Of a DNA stretch of 64,000 bases, positions 47,195 to 56,655 are shown piece by piece (position 1 is the stretch's first letter; each line of letters opens with the position of its first letter). The notes under the pieces are model-generated. The model was not told the origin of the DNA. It did no database searches and was given only the letters and a program-made list of their open reading frames with translations. The DNA is from Paraburkholderia bannensis (lineage in GTDB: Bacteria; Pseudomonadota; Gammaproteobacteria; Burkholderiales; Burkholderiaceae): NCBI RefSeq assembly GCF_014200455.1, contig NZ_JACHBW010000010.1:124001-188000 (forward strand), read 5' to 3'. The translations under genes were made by a program, and so were the position numbers.

Positions 47195-47476
47195 GGCGCG
47201 CTCCTCGCTAGGTTCCATGGAGCGCATTGCAAGCCACGTACCAGCGCACAGAGCAGCGCACCAAGCTGCGCACTAAGCAGCACCCCAAGCAGTGCACCGG
47301 GAACCGCGCAAAGCCATGCGCGCCCCGGCGCGCGAGGCGCTCGACGGATCGCAGGATGCAAATGCAGAGCAAGCGGAGAGACTACGCAGAGGTGGGATTT
47401 ACATCGCTTGCAGGCAAGCGCCGCGAGATGGGCGCTGCCTGCTCAAGAGATAGCAAGTGGCAAAACGAGCGGAACA
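47195..47476. other. Intergenic region downstream of sigma-54 regulator gene
   Basis: 282 bp without an evident gene; several GCACCAAGC/GCACCCCAAGC-like short repeats at 47245-47300. No terminator for the regulator gene is obvious. Confidence 0.3.
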
Positions 47477-48868
47477 TCAGCTCGCGGCACGCGCGGGCGC
47501 TTCGCTCTTGCCGCCGCCACCGCCCGTCTCATTGCCGTACTCGACGAGGCGGTTGTAGAGCGTCTTCAGGCTGATGCCGAGAATTTCCGCCGCGCGTGTT
47601 TTCACGCCGCCGCACTGCTCCAGCGTCGCGAGAATCAGCTGGCGATCGGCATCGGCAAGCGAGGTGCCAAACGGGATCGTCACCGCCGTCCCCGCCACCG
47701 GCTTCGACAGCGAAATCTGCAACGGCACCGCCGCCGTCAGATCGCCCTCGTTTCCGGCCATGATGTGCGCGCGCTGCACGTAGTTCTTCAGTTCGCGCAC
47801 GTTGCCGGGCCACGGATAGGTAGCCAGCATCTCGCGCACCGCCGCCGGGAACTGCTTCTTCGTGCCGTGACGCTCGTTCAGTTCGTCGAGGAAGGCCTGC
47901 GCCAGCAGTTCGACGTCCTTGCCGCGCTCGCGCAGCGGCGGCAGGTTGATCGGGAACACGTTGAGGCGGTGATACAGGTCCAGACGCAGCTTGCCCTCGG
48001 CGACGGCCTGCTCCGGGTCGCGGTTGGTGGCCGCGATCAGGCGCACGTCGGTCTCGATTTCCTTGGTCGTGCCCACACGCATGAACATGCCGGTTTCGAG
48101 CACGCGCAGCAGCTTCACCTGCAGCTCGATCGGCATTTCGGTGATTTCGTCGAGGAACAGCGTGCCGCCGTTCGCGCGCTCGAAATAGCCCTTGTGCTGG
48201 CGATCCGCGCCGGTAAATGACCCGCGCTCGTGGCCGAACATCTCCGATTCGATCAGGTTCGGCGAGATCGCGCCGCAATTCACGGCGAGGAATTCGTGCT
48301 TGCGGCGCAGGCTCAGCTGGTGAATGGTTTGGGCGGCCACTTCCTTGCCGGTGCCCGATTCGCCCACCAGCATGACGGAAGCCGGCGTGACCGCCACGCG
48401 GCTGATCTGGTCGTACACGTCCTGCATGGCCGGCGAATTGCCGAGCATCAGACCGAAGCGGCCCATGCGACGCAGTTCGCCGCGCAGATTGCCGATTTCG
48501 GCCTTGAGATCGCCCGCGCGCGGCAGGCGGTTCAGGATCGCCTTTACGCGCTGCAGGTTGATCGGCTTCACGAGGTAGTCGATCGCGCCGTTCTTGAGCG
48601 CGTCCACGGCCGTCTCCACGGTCGCGTGGCCCGTGATGACGACGAGCTCCACGCCGGAGCGCGGATCGAGGTCCTGGAACAGGTCGGTGCCGCTGCCGTC
48701 CGGCAGCTTCAGGTCGGTGAAGACCACGTCGGGCATCTGCCGGATGAGCTGGATGCGCGCCTCGCGCAGATCGCCGGCCTGGGCGGTGGTGAGCCCGTCT
48801 TCGCCCACCACGGCGGCCAGCGCTTCGCGCGTTTCTGCGTCGTCATCGACAATCAATACATGTGGCAT
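47477..48868 (-). CDS. Sigma-54-dependent response regulator, NtrC family
   Basis: A 463-residue protein in three parts: a receiver domain (1-115, phospho-acceptor Asp52 in TDLKLPDG), an AAA+ sigma-54 interaction domain (Walker A GESGTGKE at 169-176, GSFTGA loop at 216-221, WPGNVREL near 370) and a Fis-type helix-turn-helix at the C-terminus (RAAEILGISLKTLYNRL). It would activate RpoN promoters on phosphorylation. No histidine kinase gene adjoins it, so its sensor is unknown. A homologous regulator without receiver lies at 50109-51287. Confidence 0.93.
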   Translation of the reverse strand: MPHVLIVDDDAETREALAAVVGEDGLTTAQAGDLREARIQLIRQMPDVVFTDLKLPDGSGTDLFQDLDPRSGVELVVITGHATVETAVDALKNGAIDYLVKPINLQRVKAILNRLPRAGDLKAEIGNLRGELRRMGRFGLMLGNSPAMQDVYDQISRVAVTPASVMLVGESGTGKEVAAQTIHQLSLRRKHEFLAVNCGAISPNLIESEMFGHERGSFTGADRQHKGYFERANGGTLFLDEITEMPIELQVKLLRVLETGMFMRVGTTKEIETDVRLIAATNRDPEQAVAEGKLRLDLYHRLNVFPINLPPLRERGKDVELLAQAFLDELNERHGTKKQFPAAVREMLATYPWPGNVRELKNYVQRAHIMAGNEGDLTAAVPLQISLSKPVAGTAVTIPFGTSLADADRQLILATLEQCGGVKTRAAEILGISLKTLYNRLVEYGNETGGGGGKSEAPARAAS

Positions 48869-49252
48869 CGCGTCTCGTCAGCCCTGAAAGGTGAGTGGTT
48901 CCCATGCGCGATACATGCCACGCCGCGAGCAGGACGGACACGCCGGACAATCTCAGCCGGCGCCGCGAGCCTGGGCGGTGCATGTGATGCGCTGCAGTGG
49001 GGTGCGAAACGGTCGGGTGCGTTCAAGACGGCTAACGCGCGGTTTTAGCTGCACTGTAGCGACAATGCGCAACAATACCGCGCGCAACGCGCAACCCGAA
49101 CCTCGATTGTTGTAGATATCACTATTATAGACAGTTTCGAGATCGCCCGGCGCGCGTTTCCCAACGCTCGTGCACAAACCTGCCGAGCGCCGCGCGCGCG
49201 ATGGGCCTCGCCCTGCGGCCCGCTCTAACGGGCCTCACGTCCATCCGTAGCA
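48869..49252. other. Intergenic region upstream of the sigma-54 response regulator
   Basis: 384 bp between two minus-strand genes. An AT-rich segment at 49105-49135 (TTGTAGATATCACTATTATAG) contrasts with the GC-rich surroundings and could hold a promoter. No gene is evident. Confidence 0.4.
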
Positions 49253-49570
49253 TCAATGCCGCGTTGCGGAATCCGCGTCGCTGGTCGGAAACGGCCATGC
49301 GGCGCCGGTATCGTCGCGCGCCGCGTTGTGCTCGTTCATCGATGCAGGCGCCGTCGCCGAGGCTGACTTCGCCGTTGCTCCATGCTCCGCCTTATTGGCC
49401 GATTCGGACAGCGAGCCGCCCTCGTCCTCCCAACGGCTCAAATCGCCATGCAGATGTTGGCGCTGCATGCGGTGACGCTGCGACCAGCGCAAGGCCAGCA
49501 TGCCGGCCGTCGCGCCGAGCGCGCCCACCGCAAACAGGGTTCCGAACAGGCCAGGCTTGTTCTTCGACAT
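49253..49570 (-). CDS. Small membrane-anchored protein of unknown function
   Basis: A 105-residue protein with one membrane helix (about residues 8-25, GLFGTLFAVGALGATAGMLA) and a hydrophilic tail with RWEDEGGSLSESANK. The start at 49570 has GGGAGA 6 bases upstream; the longer frame to 49657 is less likely. Such short membrane-tail proteins are frequent beside stress genes in Burkholderia. I do not know a function. Confidence 0.65.
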   Translation of the reverse strand: MSKNKPGLFGTLFAVGALGATAGMLALRWSQRHRMQRQHLHGDLSRWEDEGGSLSESANKAEHGATAKSASATAPASMNEHNAARDDTGAAWPFPTSDADSATRH

Positions 49571-50108
49571 TTCGATTCTCCCAGTATTTTTGCCAGACGC
49601 GCGACAGATAGGTTGGCGCATACCGTGCGTGCGGCTATCCGGTTCGACGCATCGCATCTAACGTAGACGCGTACGCCCTATCGAAGTTGCGCAGCACGAG
49701 GCGTGCCAGCCAGGCCGAAAACCGGCAAAAATAACGCGATCGTTGCAAAAAACACCGATAGTGCGCTAATGGGCAGCCAGCGCCCAGCCGCCTGACAGCC
49801 GCCTGACAGCCGCCTGAGACCGGCCCGCAACCGCCATTGGAGCGAAGATCCGGGCACGTCCATTGCCCTGCGAGGCGTCGCAGTGGTTAAATGTTTACGA
49901 GATGGAAATCCTGCGACCGCCGGCGCGACATCGTTCGCGCGTATCCTGGCTGGCGGCGGCCCGTCCGAAGCAGCGCACCCGGCCATATGAAGCATCGTGC
50001 GCGCAGCAAGGTTCGCAAATGCGCGCAAGCGGCGCGCCACACGAATGCATATCGGCCTGGGGCATACCGGCTCCGTGCCACTTACCAACTTTGCAGGACG
50101 AATAACCT
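49571..50108. other. Long intergenic region before the second sigma-54 activator
   Basis: 538 bp. It holds an 11-bp tandem repeat (49786-49818). An ORF on the minus strand (49678-50088) has no ribosome site or family sequence. The activator's own promoter should lie in the right part; no -24/-12 element is clear. Confidence 0.4.
49786..49818. repeat. 11-bp tandem repeat, three copies
   Basis: AGCCGCCTGAC at 49786-49796 and 49797-49807, then AGCCGCCTGAG at 49808-49818 with one changed base. It lies in the long gap before the sigma-54 activator gene. Confidence 0.9.
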
Positions 50109-51287
<1,179 letters not shown>

Positions 51288-51334
51288 GCTCCGAGTGATT
51301 AAAAACGCAGGATAAAACCGCGCTAAAACGCACA

Positions 51335-51383
51335 AAAAGGTCGTGCTCGCAACCATGCAACGTCAAGCGGCGCACGACCTTTT
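51335..51383. terminator. Inverted repeat downstream of sigma-54 activator
   Basis: A 12-bp perfect repeat (AAAAGGTCGTGC 51335-51346 and its complement at 51372-51383) with a 25-base loop. It lies 48 bp after the activator stop and could end its transcript, although the loop is long. Confidence 0.5.
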
Positions 51384-51535
51384 GCAATTTCTTGCATTTT
51401 CCCTATCCCGTTTGCAATTGTCATCCTGCACAATCCGCAGCACGAAATAGCACCCTGTTCTCATTCAAAGGTGCCTCAATACGTGCTGGAACGTTGCGCT
51501 GGGCGACGTCCAGCCGCCAGCTGCAGGGAATGAAC

Positions 51536-52174
51536 ATGCAAGAACGACGTGCCTGGGCGTGCAATGCGCCATCGTCGGCACCGCGCAATGCGCCGGGCTT
51601 CGGCCTCGCGGTTTCGCGGACCCGAATCCTCATGACGGCAGTGGCAGGCTGGCGACGCAGCGCGTCGCTCACGCTGCTCGCGGCAGCCACCAGCCTCGCC
51701 TGCTCCGCGTGCAGCTCGCTCTACTCCGAAGGCGCGATCACGGGCGCCGGTATCGGCGGCGCGGCGATCGCCTCGAAGGTCACCAGCAACGCCGCGGTCG
51801 CCACCGGCATCGGTCTGGGCGCGGTTGCCGCTGCCAAAGCCGGCGTGCAGTATTCCGAGCGCGTCGTGCACCGCAACACCCAGGACAGCATCGCCAAGGC
51901 TGCGGGCCCGCTCGACGTGGGCGGCGTCGCGCCCTGGTCCATCGTCCATTCGTTTCCGATCGAAGAAGCCGCGCATGGCCGCGTGACCGTGAGCCGCGCG
52001 ATCAGCACGGGCGCGCTCGACTGCAAGGAGATCGTGTTCTCGGTCGATCACGACGCGACCAGGGACAAGGCCGCCGCCAGCGCCTTCTATGTGGCTTCGG
52101 TGTGCCGCGACGGCGAAAACTGGAAGTGGGCTTCGGCCGAACCCGCCACCGACCGTTGGGGCGCGCTGCAATGA
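51536..52174 (+). CDS. Lipoprotein of unknown function, first of a tandem pair
   Basis: A predicted lipoprotein of 212 residues from ATG 51536 (AGGGA 6 bases upstream) or 180 residues from 51632. A hydrophobic stretch ends in TSLACSAC, the likely lipobox. A Gly/Ala-rich, possibly membrane-touching stretch follows, then a domain with APWSIVHSFPIE and CKEIVFSVD. The C-terminal GENWKWASAEPATDRWGALQ recurs in the next protein. The stop overlaps the next start in ATGA, so translation is coupled. I do not recognise the family. Confidence 0.72.
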   Translation: MQERRAWACNAPSSAPRNAPGFGLAVSRTRILMTAVAGWRRSASLTLLAAATSLACSACSSLYSEGAITGAGIGGAAIASKVTSNAAVATGIGLGAVAAAKAGVQYSERVVHRNTQDSIAKAAGPLDVGGVAPWSIVHSFPIEEAAHGRVTVSRAISTGALDCKEIVFSVDHDATRDKAAASAFYVASVCRDGENWKWASAEPATDRWGALQ

Positions 52175-52728
52175 GCGGCGCCATGCGCGTAAGCCTGAGC
52201 GCCGCCCGCGCCGCCTTCGCCATGCCGGGCGCTCGCCTGCTGGCGCTCGCGGCTTTGTGCACGGGCGTGGCGCTGGGCGCGAGCGGCTGCTCGTCGATTG
52301 GCGCGGCGAGCGGCGCGGCGGCGGCAGCGGCCACCGGCATCGCCACGGCCAATCCCGCCATCGGCGTGGGCGTGGGCATCGCCGTGCAGGCAGCCACCGA
52401 CGAAGCCGTCGCCCGCTTCATGAAGAGCATGCACGCCGATCAGCAGGAAATGATCGCTGAAACCGCCGGACGCCTGCCCGTGGGCGGCAGCGACAGCTGG
52501 CGCATCAAGCACAAGCTGCCGGTCGAGAACGGTCACGGCGAGGTGCGCGTGACGCGCGCGTTCGCGTCGGCGCTGGCGCTGTGCAAGGACTTCGCGTTCT
52601 CGGTCCAGGGCGGCGACAAACCCGATTCGCCCGAGCAGTGGTACACCGCGAGCGCCTGTCAGGACGAAAGCGGCTGGAAATGGGCCACCGCCGAACCCGC
52701 CGTCGAGCGCTGGGGCACGCTGCAATAA
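52171..52728 (+). CDS. Paralogous lipoprotein, second of a tandem pair
   Basis: A 185-residue predicted lipoprotein: hydrophobic segment near 22-38, lipobox GASGC, then Gly/Ala-rich AAAAAATGIATANPAIGVGV, and a domain ending SGWKWATAEPAVERWGTLQ. Its architecture and the last 20 residues match the upstream protein, so the two arose by duplication. The Cys-to-Cys spacing in the second half (CKD...ACQD) is also shared (CKE...VCRD), suggesting a conserved disulphide. A terminator follows. Confidence 0.78.
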   Translation: MSGAMRVSLSAARAAFAMPGARLLALAALCTGVALGASGCSSIGAASGAAAAAATGIATANPAIGVGVGIAVQAATDEAVARFMKSMHADQQEMIAETAGRLPVGGSDSWRIKHKLPVENGHGEVRVTRAFASALALCKDFAFSVQGGDKPDSPEQWYTASACQDESGWKWATAEPAVERWGTLQ

Positions 52729-52746
52729 CGCTTCGCGCTGCACGAA

Positions 52747-52774
52747 AAAAACGGTCGCCGCAGCGACCGTTTTT
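52747..52774. terminator. Bidirectional terminator after the lipoprotein pair
   Basis: A stem of at least 8 bp (52751-52758 with 52763-52770, CGCA loop) is extended by A-T pairs to about 12 bp. It serves both the lipoprotein operon (+) and the ABC ATPase gene (-). Confidence 0.9.
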
Positions 52775-52801
52775 CATTTCCGATCCGCAAAAACCGCTGG
52801 A

Positions 52802-54151
52802 TCAGGACTCGACGTCTTCCAGACTGAAGACTTCCGACTGGTCGTTGTAGGAGAAGATTTCGCCGTAACGGCCCCAGTCGATCACGGTATCGAGCGTTTC
52901 TTCCGCCGCGCCGTCCGAAAGGAAGTCTTCCAGCTCCTGCTCGAAACGCACGCGCGGCGCACGATGGCCCGGACGCTCGTTGAGCACCTTCTTGATCCGC
53001 GCCGCGAGCGGCACATGCCGCAGCAGATGTTCCGCGAACATCATCTTGCGCTCCTGGGTGCCGAACTCCGCGAACACGCGCGCGGGCGGCGTGAGCAGCA
53101 CATCGCCTTCGCGCACATCGGCGAAACCGAGATGCTGGAGCACTTCGGCGATCGGGAACAGATCGTCCACTTCCAGATGCAGCGAGCGCGCGATTTCCGG
53201 CATGTCGGCGCGGCCGTGGTAGGGCGCCGCCGCCAGCGTTTCGATCAGACCCGCCATCAGGTTGGTGGACACGCGCGGCAGCCAGCTACCCAGTTCCAGG
53301 CCCTTCTTCGTCGATTCGTCGGTCTGGCGCGCGGTCATCTTCGCGTAGATGTCGTCCACCAGCTTGCGGAACGCCGGGTCCAGGCGGTTGCGCGGATGCT
53401 TGAACGGCACCTTGATCTCGGCGACCACCCGGCCAGGATTGGACGACAGCACCAGAATGCGGTCGCACATGAACACCGCTTCTTCGATGTTGTGCGTGAC
53501 GATCAGGATCGACTTGATCGGCAGGCGACCTTGCGTCCACAGGTCGAGCAGGTCGGTGCGCAGCGTTTCGGCGGTCAGCACGTCGAGCGCCGAGAACGGC
53601 TCGTCCATCAGCATCAGATTCGGATCGACCACCAGCGCGCGCGCAAAGCCCACGCGCTGACGCATGCCGCCCGACAGCTCGCGCGGATAGGCGTTCTCGA
53701 AGCCGTCCAGACCGATCAGGTCGATGGCGGCCAGCGCCCGCTCGCGGCGCTCGCGTGCGCCGACGCCCTGCGCTTCCAGGCCCGCTTCCACGTTCTGCAG
53801 CACGGTGAGCCACGGGAACAGCGCGAAGGTCTGGAACACCATCGCCACGCCTTCGGCGGGGCCGTCCAGCGGCTTGCCGCGCCACGTCACCTCGCCCGCC
53901 GTCGGCTCGATCAGGCCGGCGATGATACGCAGCAGCGTCGATTTGCCGGAGCCCGAGCGGCCCAGCAGGCCGACGATCTCGCCTTCGCGCAGTGACAGAT
54001 TGGCGTCGTCGAGGACGAGCAGTTCGCCCTGGTTCTTGTTGAAACCCCGGCATACGTTCTGCACGCGCAGGAGTTCTTCGCCGATGCGCGGCGGATTCGG
54101 CGCCGTCTGAACGTCGCCGTGCGGAGTGCTGAGGGTCTTCGGGTTTTGCAT
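52802..54151 (-). CDS. ABC transporter ATPase with C-terminal AAA-associated domain (NitT/TauT type)
   Basis: A 449-residue ATPase. Walker A GRSGSGKS at 64-71, signature LSGGMRQRVGFARAL near 158 and Walker B LMLMDEPFSALD near 180 are intact. After about residue 280 comes a 160-residue C-terminal domain of the AAA-associated type (PF09821), seen in NitT/TauT-family ATPases and thought to be regulatory. It is downstream of the permease gene by 84 bp and forms an importer with it. The substrate is not known: nitrate, sulfonate, bicarbonate or thiamine-precursor families are all possible. Confidence 0.9.
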   Translation of the reverse strand: MQNPKTLSTPHGDVQTAPNPPRIGEELLRVQNVCRGFNKNQGELLVLDDANLSLREGEIVGLLGRSGSGKSTLLRIIAGLIEPTAGEVTWRGKPLDGPAEGVAMVFQTFALFPWLTVLQNVEAGLEAQGVGARERRERALAAIDLIGLDGFENAYPRELSGGMRQRVGFARALVVDPNLMLMDEPFSALDVLTAETLRTDLLDLWTQGRLPIKSILIVTHNIEEAVFMCDRILVLSSNPGRVVAEIKVPFKHPRNRLDPAFRKLVDDIYAKMTARQTDESTKKGLELGSWLPRVSTNLMAGLIETLAAAPYHGRADMPEIARSLHLEVDDLFPIAEVLQHLGFADVREGDVLLTPPARVFAEFGTQERKMMFAEHLLRHVPLAARIKKVLNERPGHRAPRVRFEQELEDFLSDGAAEETLDTVIDWGRYGEIFSYNDQSEVFSLEDVES

Positions 54152-54235
54152 CGCTTTGCCTTCCAGCGTTCGATTTTTCGATCAGTTTCGTGGCGCGCTT
54201 ATGGCGCTTATGCGTCGGTCGCGACTCAATCGCGA

Positions 54236-56011
54236 TCAGTCCAGCCGCAGCTTCGACTCGGCGTAGGTGTACAGCGGACGCCAGAGCACGCGGTTGAACA
54301 GCGTGACGAACAACGACATCACGGCGATGCCGAGGATGATCTTCGGATAGTCGCCGGCGGCGGTCGTCTGCGCGATATACGCGCCAAGACCGTGCGCGGC
54401 CACCTTGGTGTCGCCCCACTGCACGAACTCGGCGACGATACTCGCGTTCCACGCGCCGCCCGACGCCGTGATCGCGCCAGTGATGTAGTACGGGAAGATG
54501 CCCGGCAACATCGCCTGACGCCACCACTGCGCACCGCGGATATGAAAGTTCTTCGCGGCCTCGCGGTAGTCGTTCGGATAGGCGCTCGCCCCCGCGATCA
54601 CGTTGAACAGGATATACCACTGCGTCCCCAGCACGATCAGCGGCGACAGCCAGATGTCAGGATTGAGGTGAAAGCGCACGATCACGATCACGAACACCGG
54701 GAACAGCAGGTTCGCGGGGAAGGCGGCGAGGAACTGCGCGAGCGGCTGGATTTTTTCGGCAAGCGCCGGGCGCAGACCGATGATCACGCCCAGCGGCACC
54801 CAGATCACCGATGCAATCGCGATCAGCAGGATCACGCGCAACAGCGTGATGAAGCCGAGCACCAGCACATGGCCCACTTCGTCGAGCGACACGCCCGTGC
54901 GCACAAAGGCGACCACGCGCCACACCACATAAACCGTGAGCGCGATGACGAACACCGTCCAGAGCGCGTCGCCGAGCTTGCCGCGCAGGCCGCCAGCACC
55001 CGCCTTCGCGGGCGCGGCGCGCTGCACCACCGGGAACGAGGGCAGCGCGAACGGCAAACGCAACGGCACGCGCGCGGCCTTGGCGAAGAGCCAGCCAAGC
55101 GGCACCAGTAGTTGATGGATCAGATGGGTGCGGCGAAACAGGTTCAGGAGCCAGGATTCCGGTGCGTCGCCCGAGCTGGTGTTTTCCATGCGGAACTTGT
55201 CGGCCCAGGCGACCAGCGGGCGGAACAGGAACTGGTCATAGGCCAGGATCACGACCGTCATCGCCAGAATCACCCAGCCGATGGCGTGCATGTTTTTCTC
55301 GGCGATGGCCTGAGCCAGATACGCGCCGACACCCGGCAGCGTGATGGTGTTGTTGCCCACCGTGATGGCTTCGGAAGCCACCACGAAGAACCAGCCGCCC
55401 GACATCGACATCATCATGTTCCAGATGAGGCCCGGCATCGAGAACGGCACTTCCAGTTTCCAGAAGCGTTGCCAGCTGGTCAGATGGAAGCCTCGCGACA
55501 CCTCGTCCAGATCGCGCGGCACCGTGCGCAGCGACTGGTAGAAGCTGAAGGTCATGTTCCACGCCTGGCTGGTGAAAATCGCGAAGATCGCCGCGAGTTC
55601 GGCGCCCAGCACGCGCGAGGGAAACAGCGCGAGAAAGAACGTGACCGTAAACGAGATATAGCCCAGCACCGGCACCGACTGAAGAATGTCGAGAATCGGC
55701 ACCAGCACCAGGCCCGCACGGCGGCTCTTGGCCGCGAGCGTGCCGTACACCAGCGTGAAGATCAGCGAAGCGACCATCGCCGCCAGCATGCGCAGCGTGG
55801 TGCGCAGCGCGTACTCAGGCAGATTGGCCGGATCGAGCGAAATCGCCTGGGTCTTGAGCACGGCGATCGGCGCCATGGTCTCGTGGAACCCGACGGCCGC
55901 CATCGCAATCAGGCAGATGATGAGCGGAAACGCGACGAAGTCCCAGCGATTGGGCAGCACGCGCCACGCCGAAGCATTGGCCGTGCGGCTCAGGTTGAAG
56001 CTGAAGTCCAT
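54236..56011 (-). CDS. ABC transporter permease, fused double-domain
   Basis: A 591-residue inner-membrane protein that consists of two binding-protein-dependent permease domains in one chain (about 60-285 and 380-580), each with about six helices and an EAA-type loop (VSRGFHLTSWQRFWKLEVPF near 172; AAKNFHIRGAQWWRQAMLPG near 493). One chain thus replaces the usual permease dimer. The ATPase gene follows, but no periplasmic binding protein gene is next to the pair. Confidence 0.9.
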   Translation of the reverse strand: MDFSFNLSRTANASAWRVLPNRWDFVAFPLIICLIAMAAVGFHETMAPIAVLKTQAISLDPANLPEYALRTTLRMLAAMVASLIFTLVYGTLAAKSRRAGLVLVPILDILQSVPVLGYISFTVTFFLALFPSRVLGAELAAIFAIFTSQAWNMTFSFYQSLRTVPRDLDEVSRGFHLTSWQRFWKLEVPFSMPGLIWNMMMSMSGGWFFVVASEAITVGNNTITLPGVGAYLAQAIAEKNMHAIGWVILAMTVVILAYDQFLFRPLVAWADKFRMENTSSGDAPESWLLNLFRRTHLIHQLLVPLGWLFAKAARVPLRLPFALPSFPVVQRAAPAKAGAGGLRGKLGDALWTVFVIALTVYVVWRVVAFVRTGVSLDEVGHVLVLGFITLLRVILLIAIASVIWVPLGVIIGLRPALAEKIQPLAQFLAAFPANLLFPVFVIVIVRFHLNPDIWLSPLIVLGTQWYILFNVIAGASAYPNDYREAAKNFHIRGAQWWRQAMLPGIFPYYITGAITASGGAWNASIVAEFVQWGDTKVAAHGLGAYIAQTTAAGDYPKIILGIAVMSLFVTLFNRVLWRPLYTYAESKLRLD

Positions 56012-56655
56012 TCAGGCGCCCTCCCCGCGTTGCGGTAGATGAATACGAGACACAAAGGCGCTGCGCACAACGGCACGACGCGCAAGCTGCAGCGGAGAAA
56101 GGAAGAGGCGGAAAACGCCGACGGGAAAGGCAAGACGCATGGACTCGGTGTTTCGTTAGCGTGGATATGCTTGGGCGCGGTAAGCGGCGCGGGTCGGCCT
56201 TGCTCAGGAACGGCACGACACTACACCAACATTCGTGACAGATTCAACCTTGCAGGCGATATCGGCGATACGCCGCAAAGTCCCGCCAGACGGGGCTTTC
56301 GGGCTGCTTTCGAGGGCATTCCGGCGACCTTCCAGCGGCTGTCGGCGCGGTTGCGCTGCTGGCCTTGCGGCGATTTCGCCGCGGCTGCGTTGCCGCCCCG
56401 CCCTGCCATGCGCACTGCATGATGCGCAGCGCCAAACAGAGCGCTAAAGGTCGCAGGCGCAGGTTTTGTGTAGGTATACCGGACCTATGCGCACCTTTTG
56501 CGCCTTCTTCCCTGTCATTCGAGAGTTAAAATCGCGTCACGGCAAGGCTCGCCGACCGTCCAGACAGTCCCGACAATTCCGGGAGCCGAAGGATGCCGTG
56601 TCACGACGCCGGGTTACCCGAGCGCCCACCCCCGCATTCACGAACCAGAAGGCCG
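56012..56655. other. Divergent intergenic region between ABC permease and diguanylate cyclase genes
   Basis: 644 bp with no convincing gene. It includes the promoters of the ABC transporter (-) and the GGDEF gene (+). An AT-rich spot with GTAGGTATACC (56470-56480) could be part of the latter. No riboswitch pattern is recognisable by eye. Confidence 0.4.

Noticed and set aside
49678..50088. 136-residue minus-strand frame with a hydrophobic C-terminus
   Set aside because: No ribosome site, overlaps a tandem repeat, no recognised family sequence.
50041..50108. Sigma-54 (-24/-12) promoter before the second activator gene
   Set aside because: TGG and TTGC-like elements exist but not at the required spacing.
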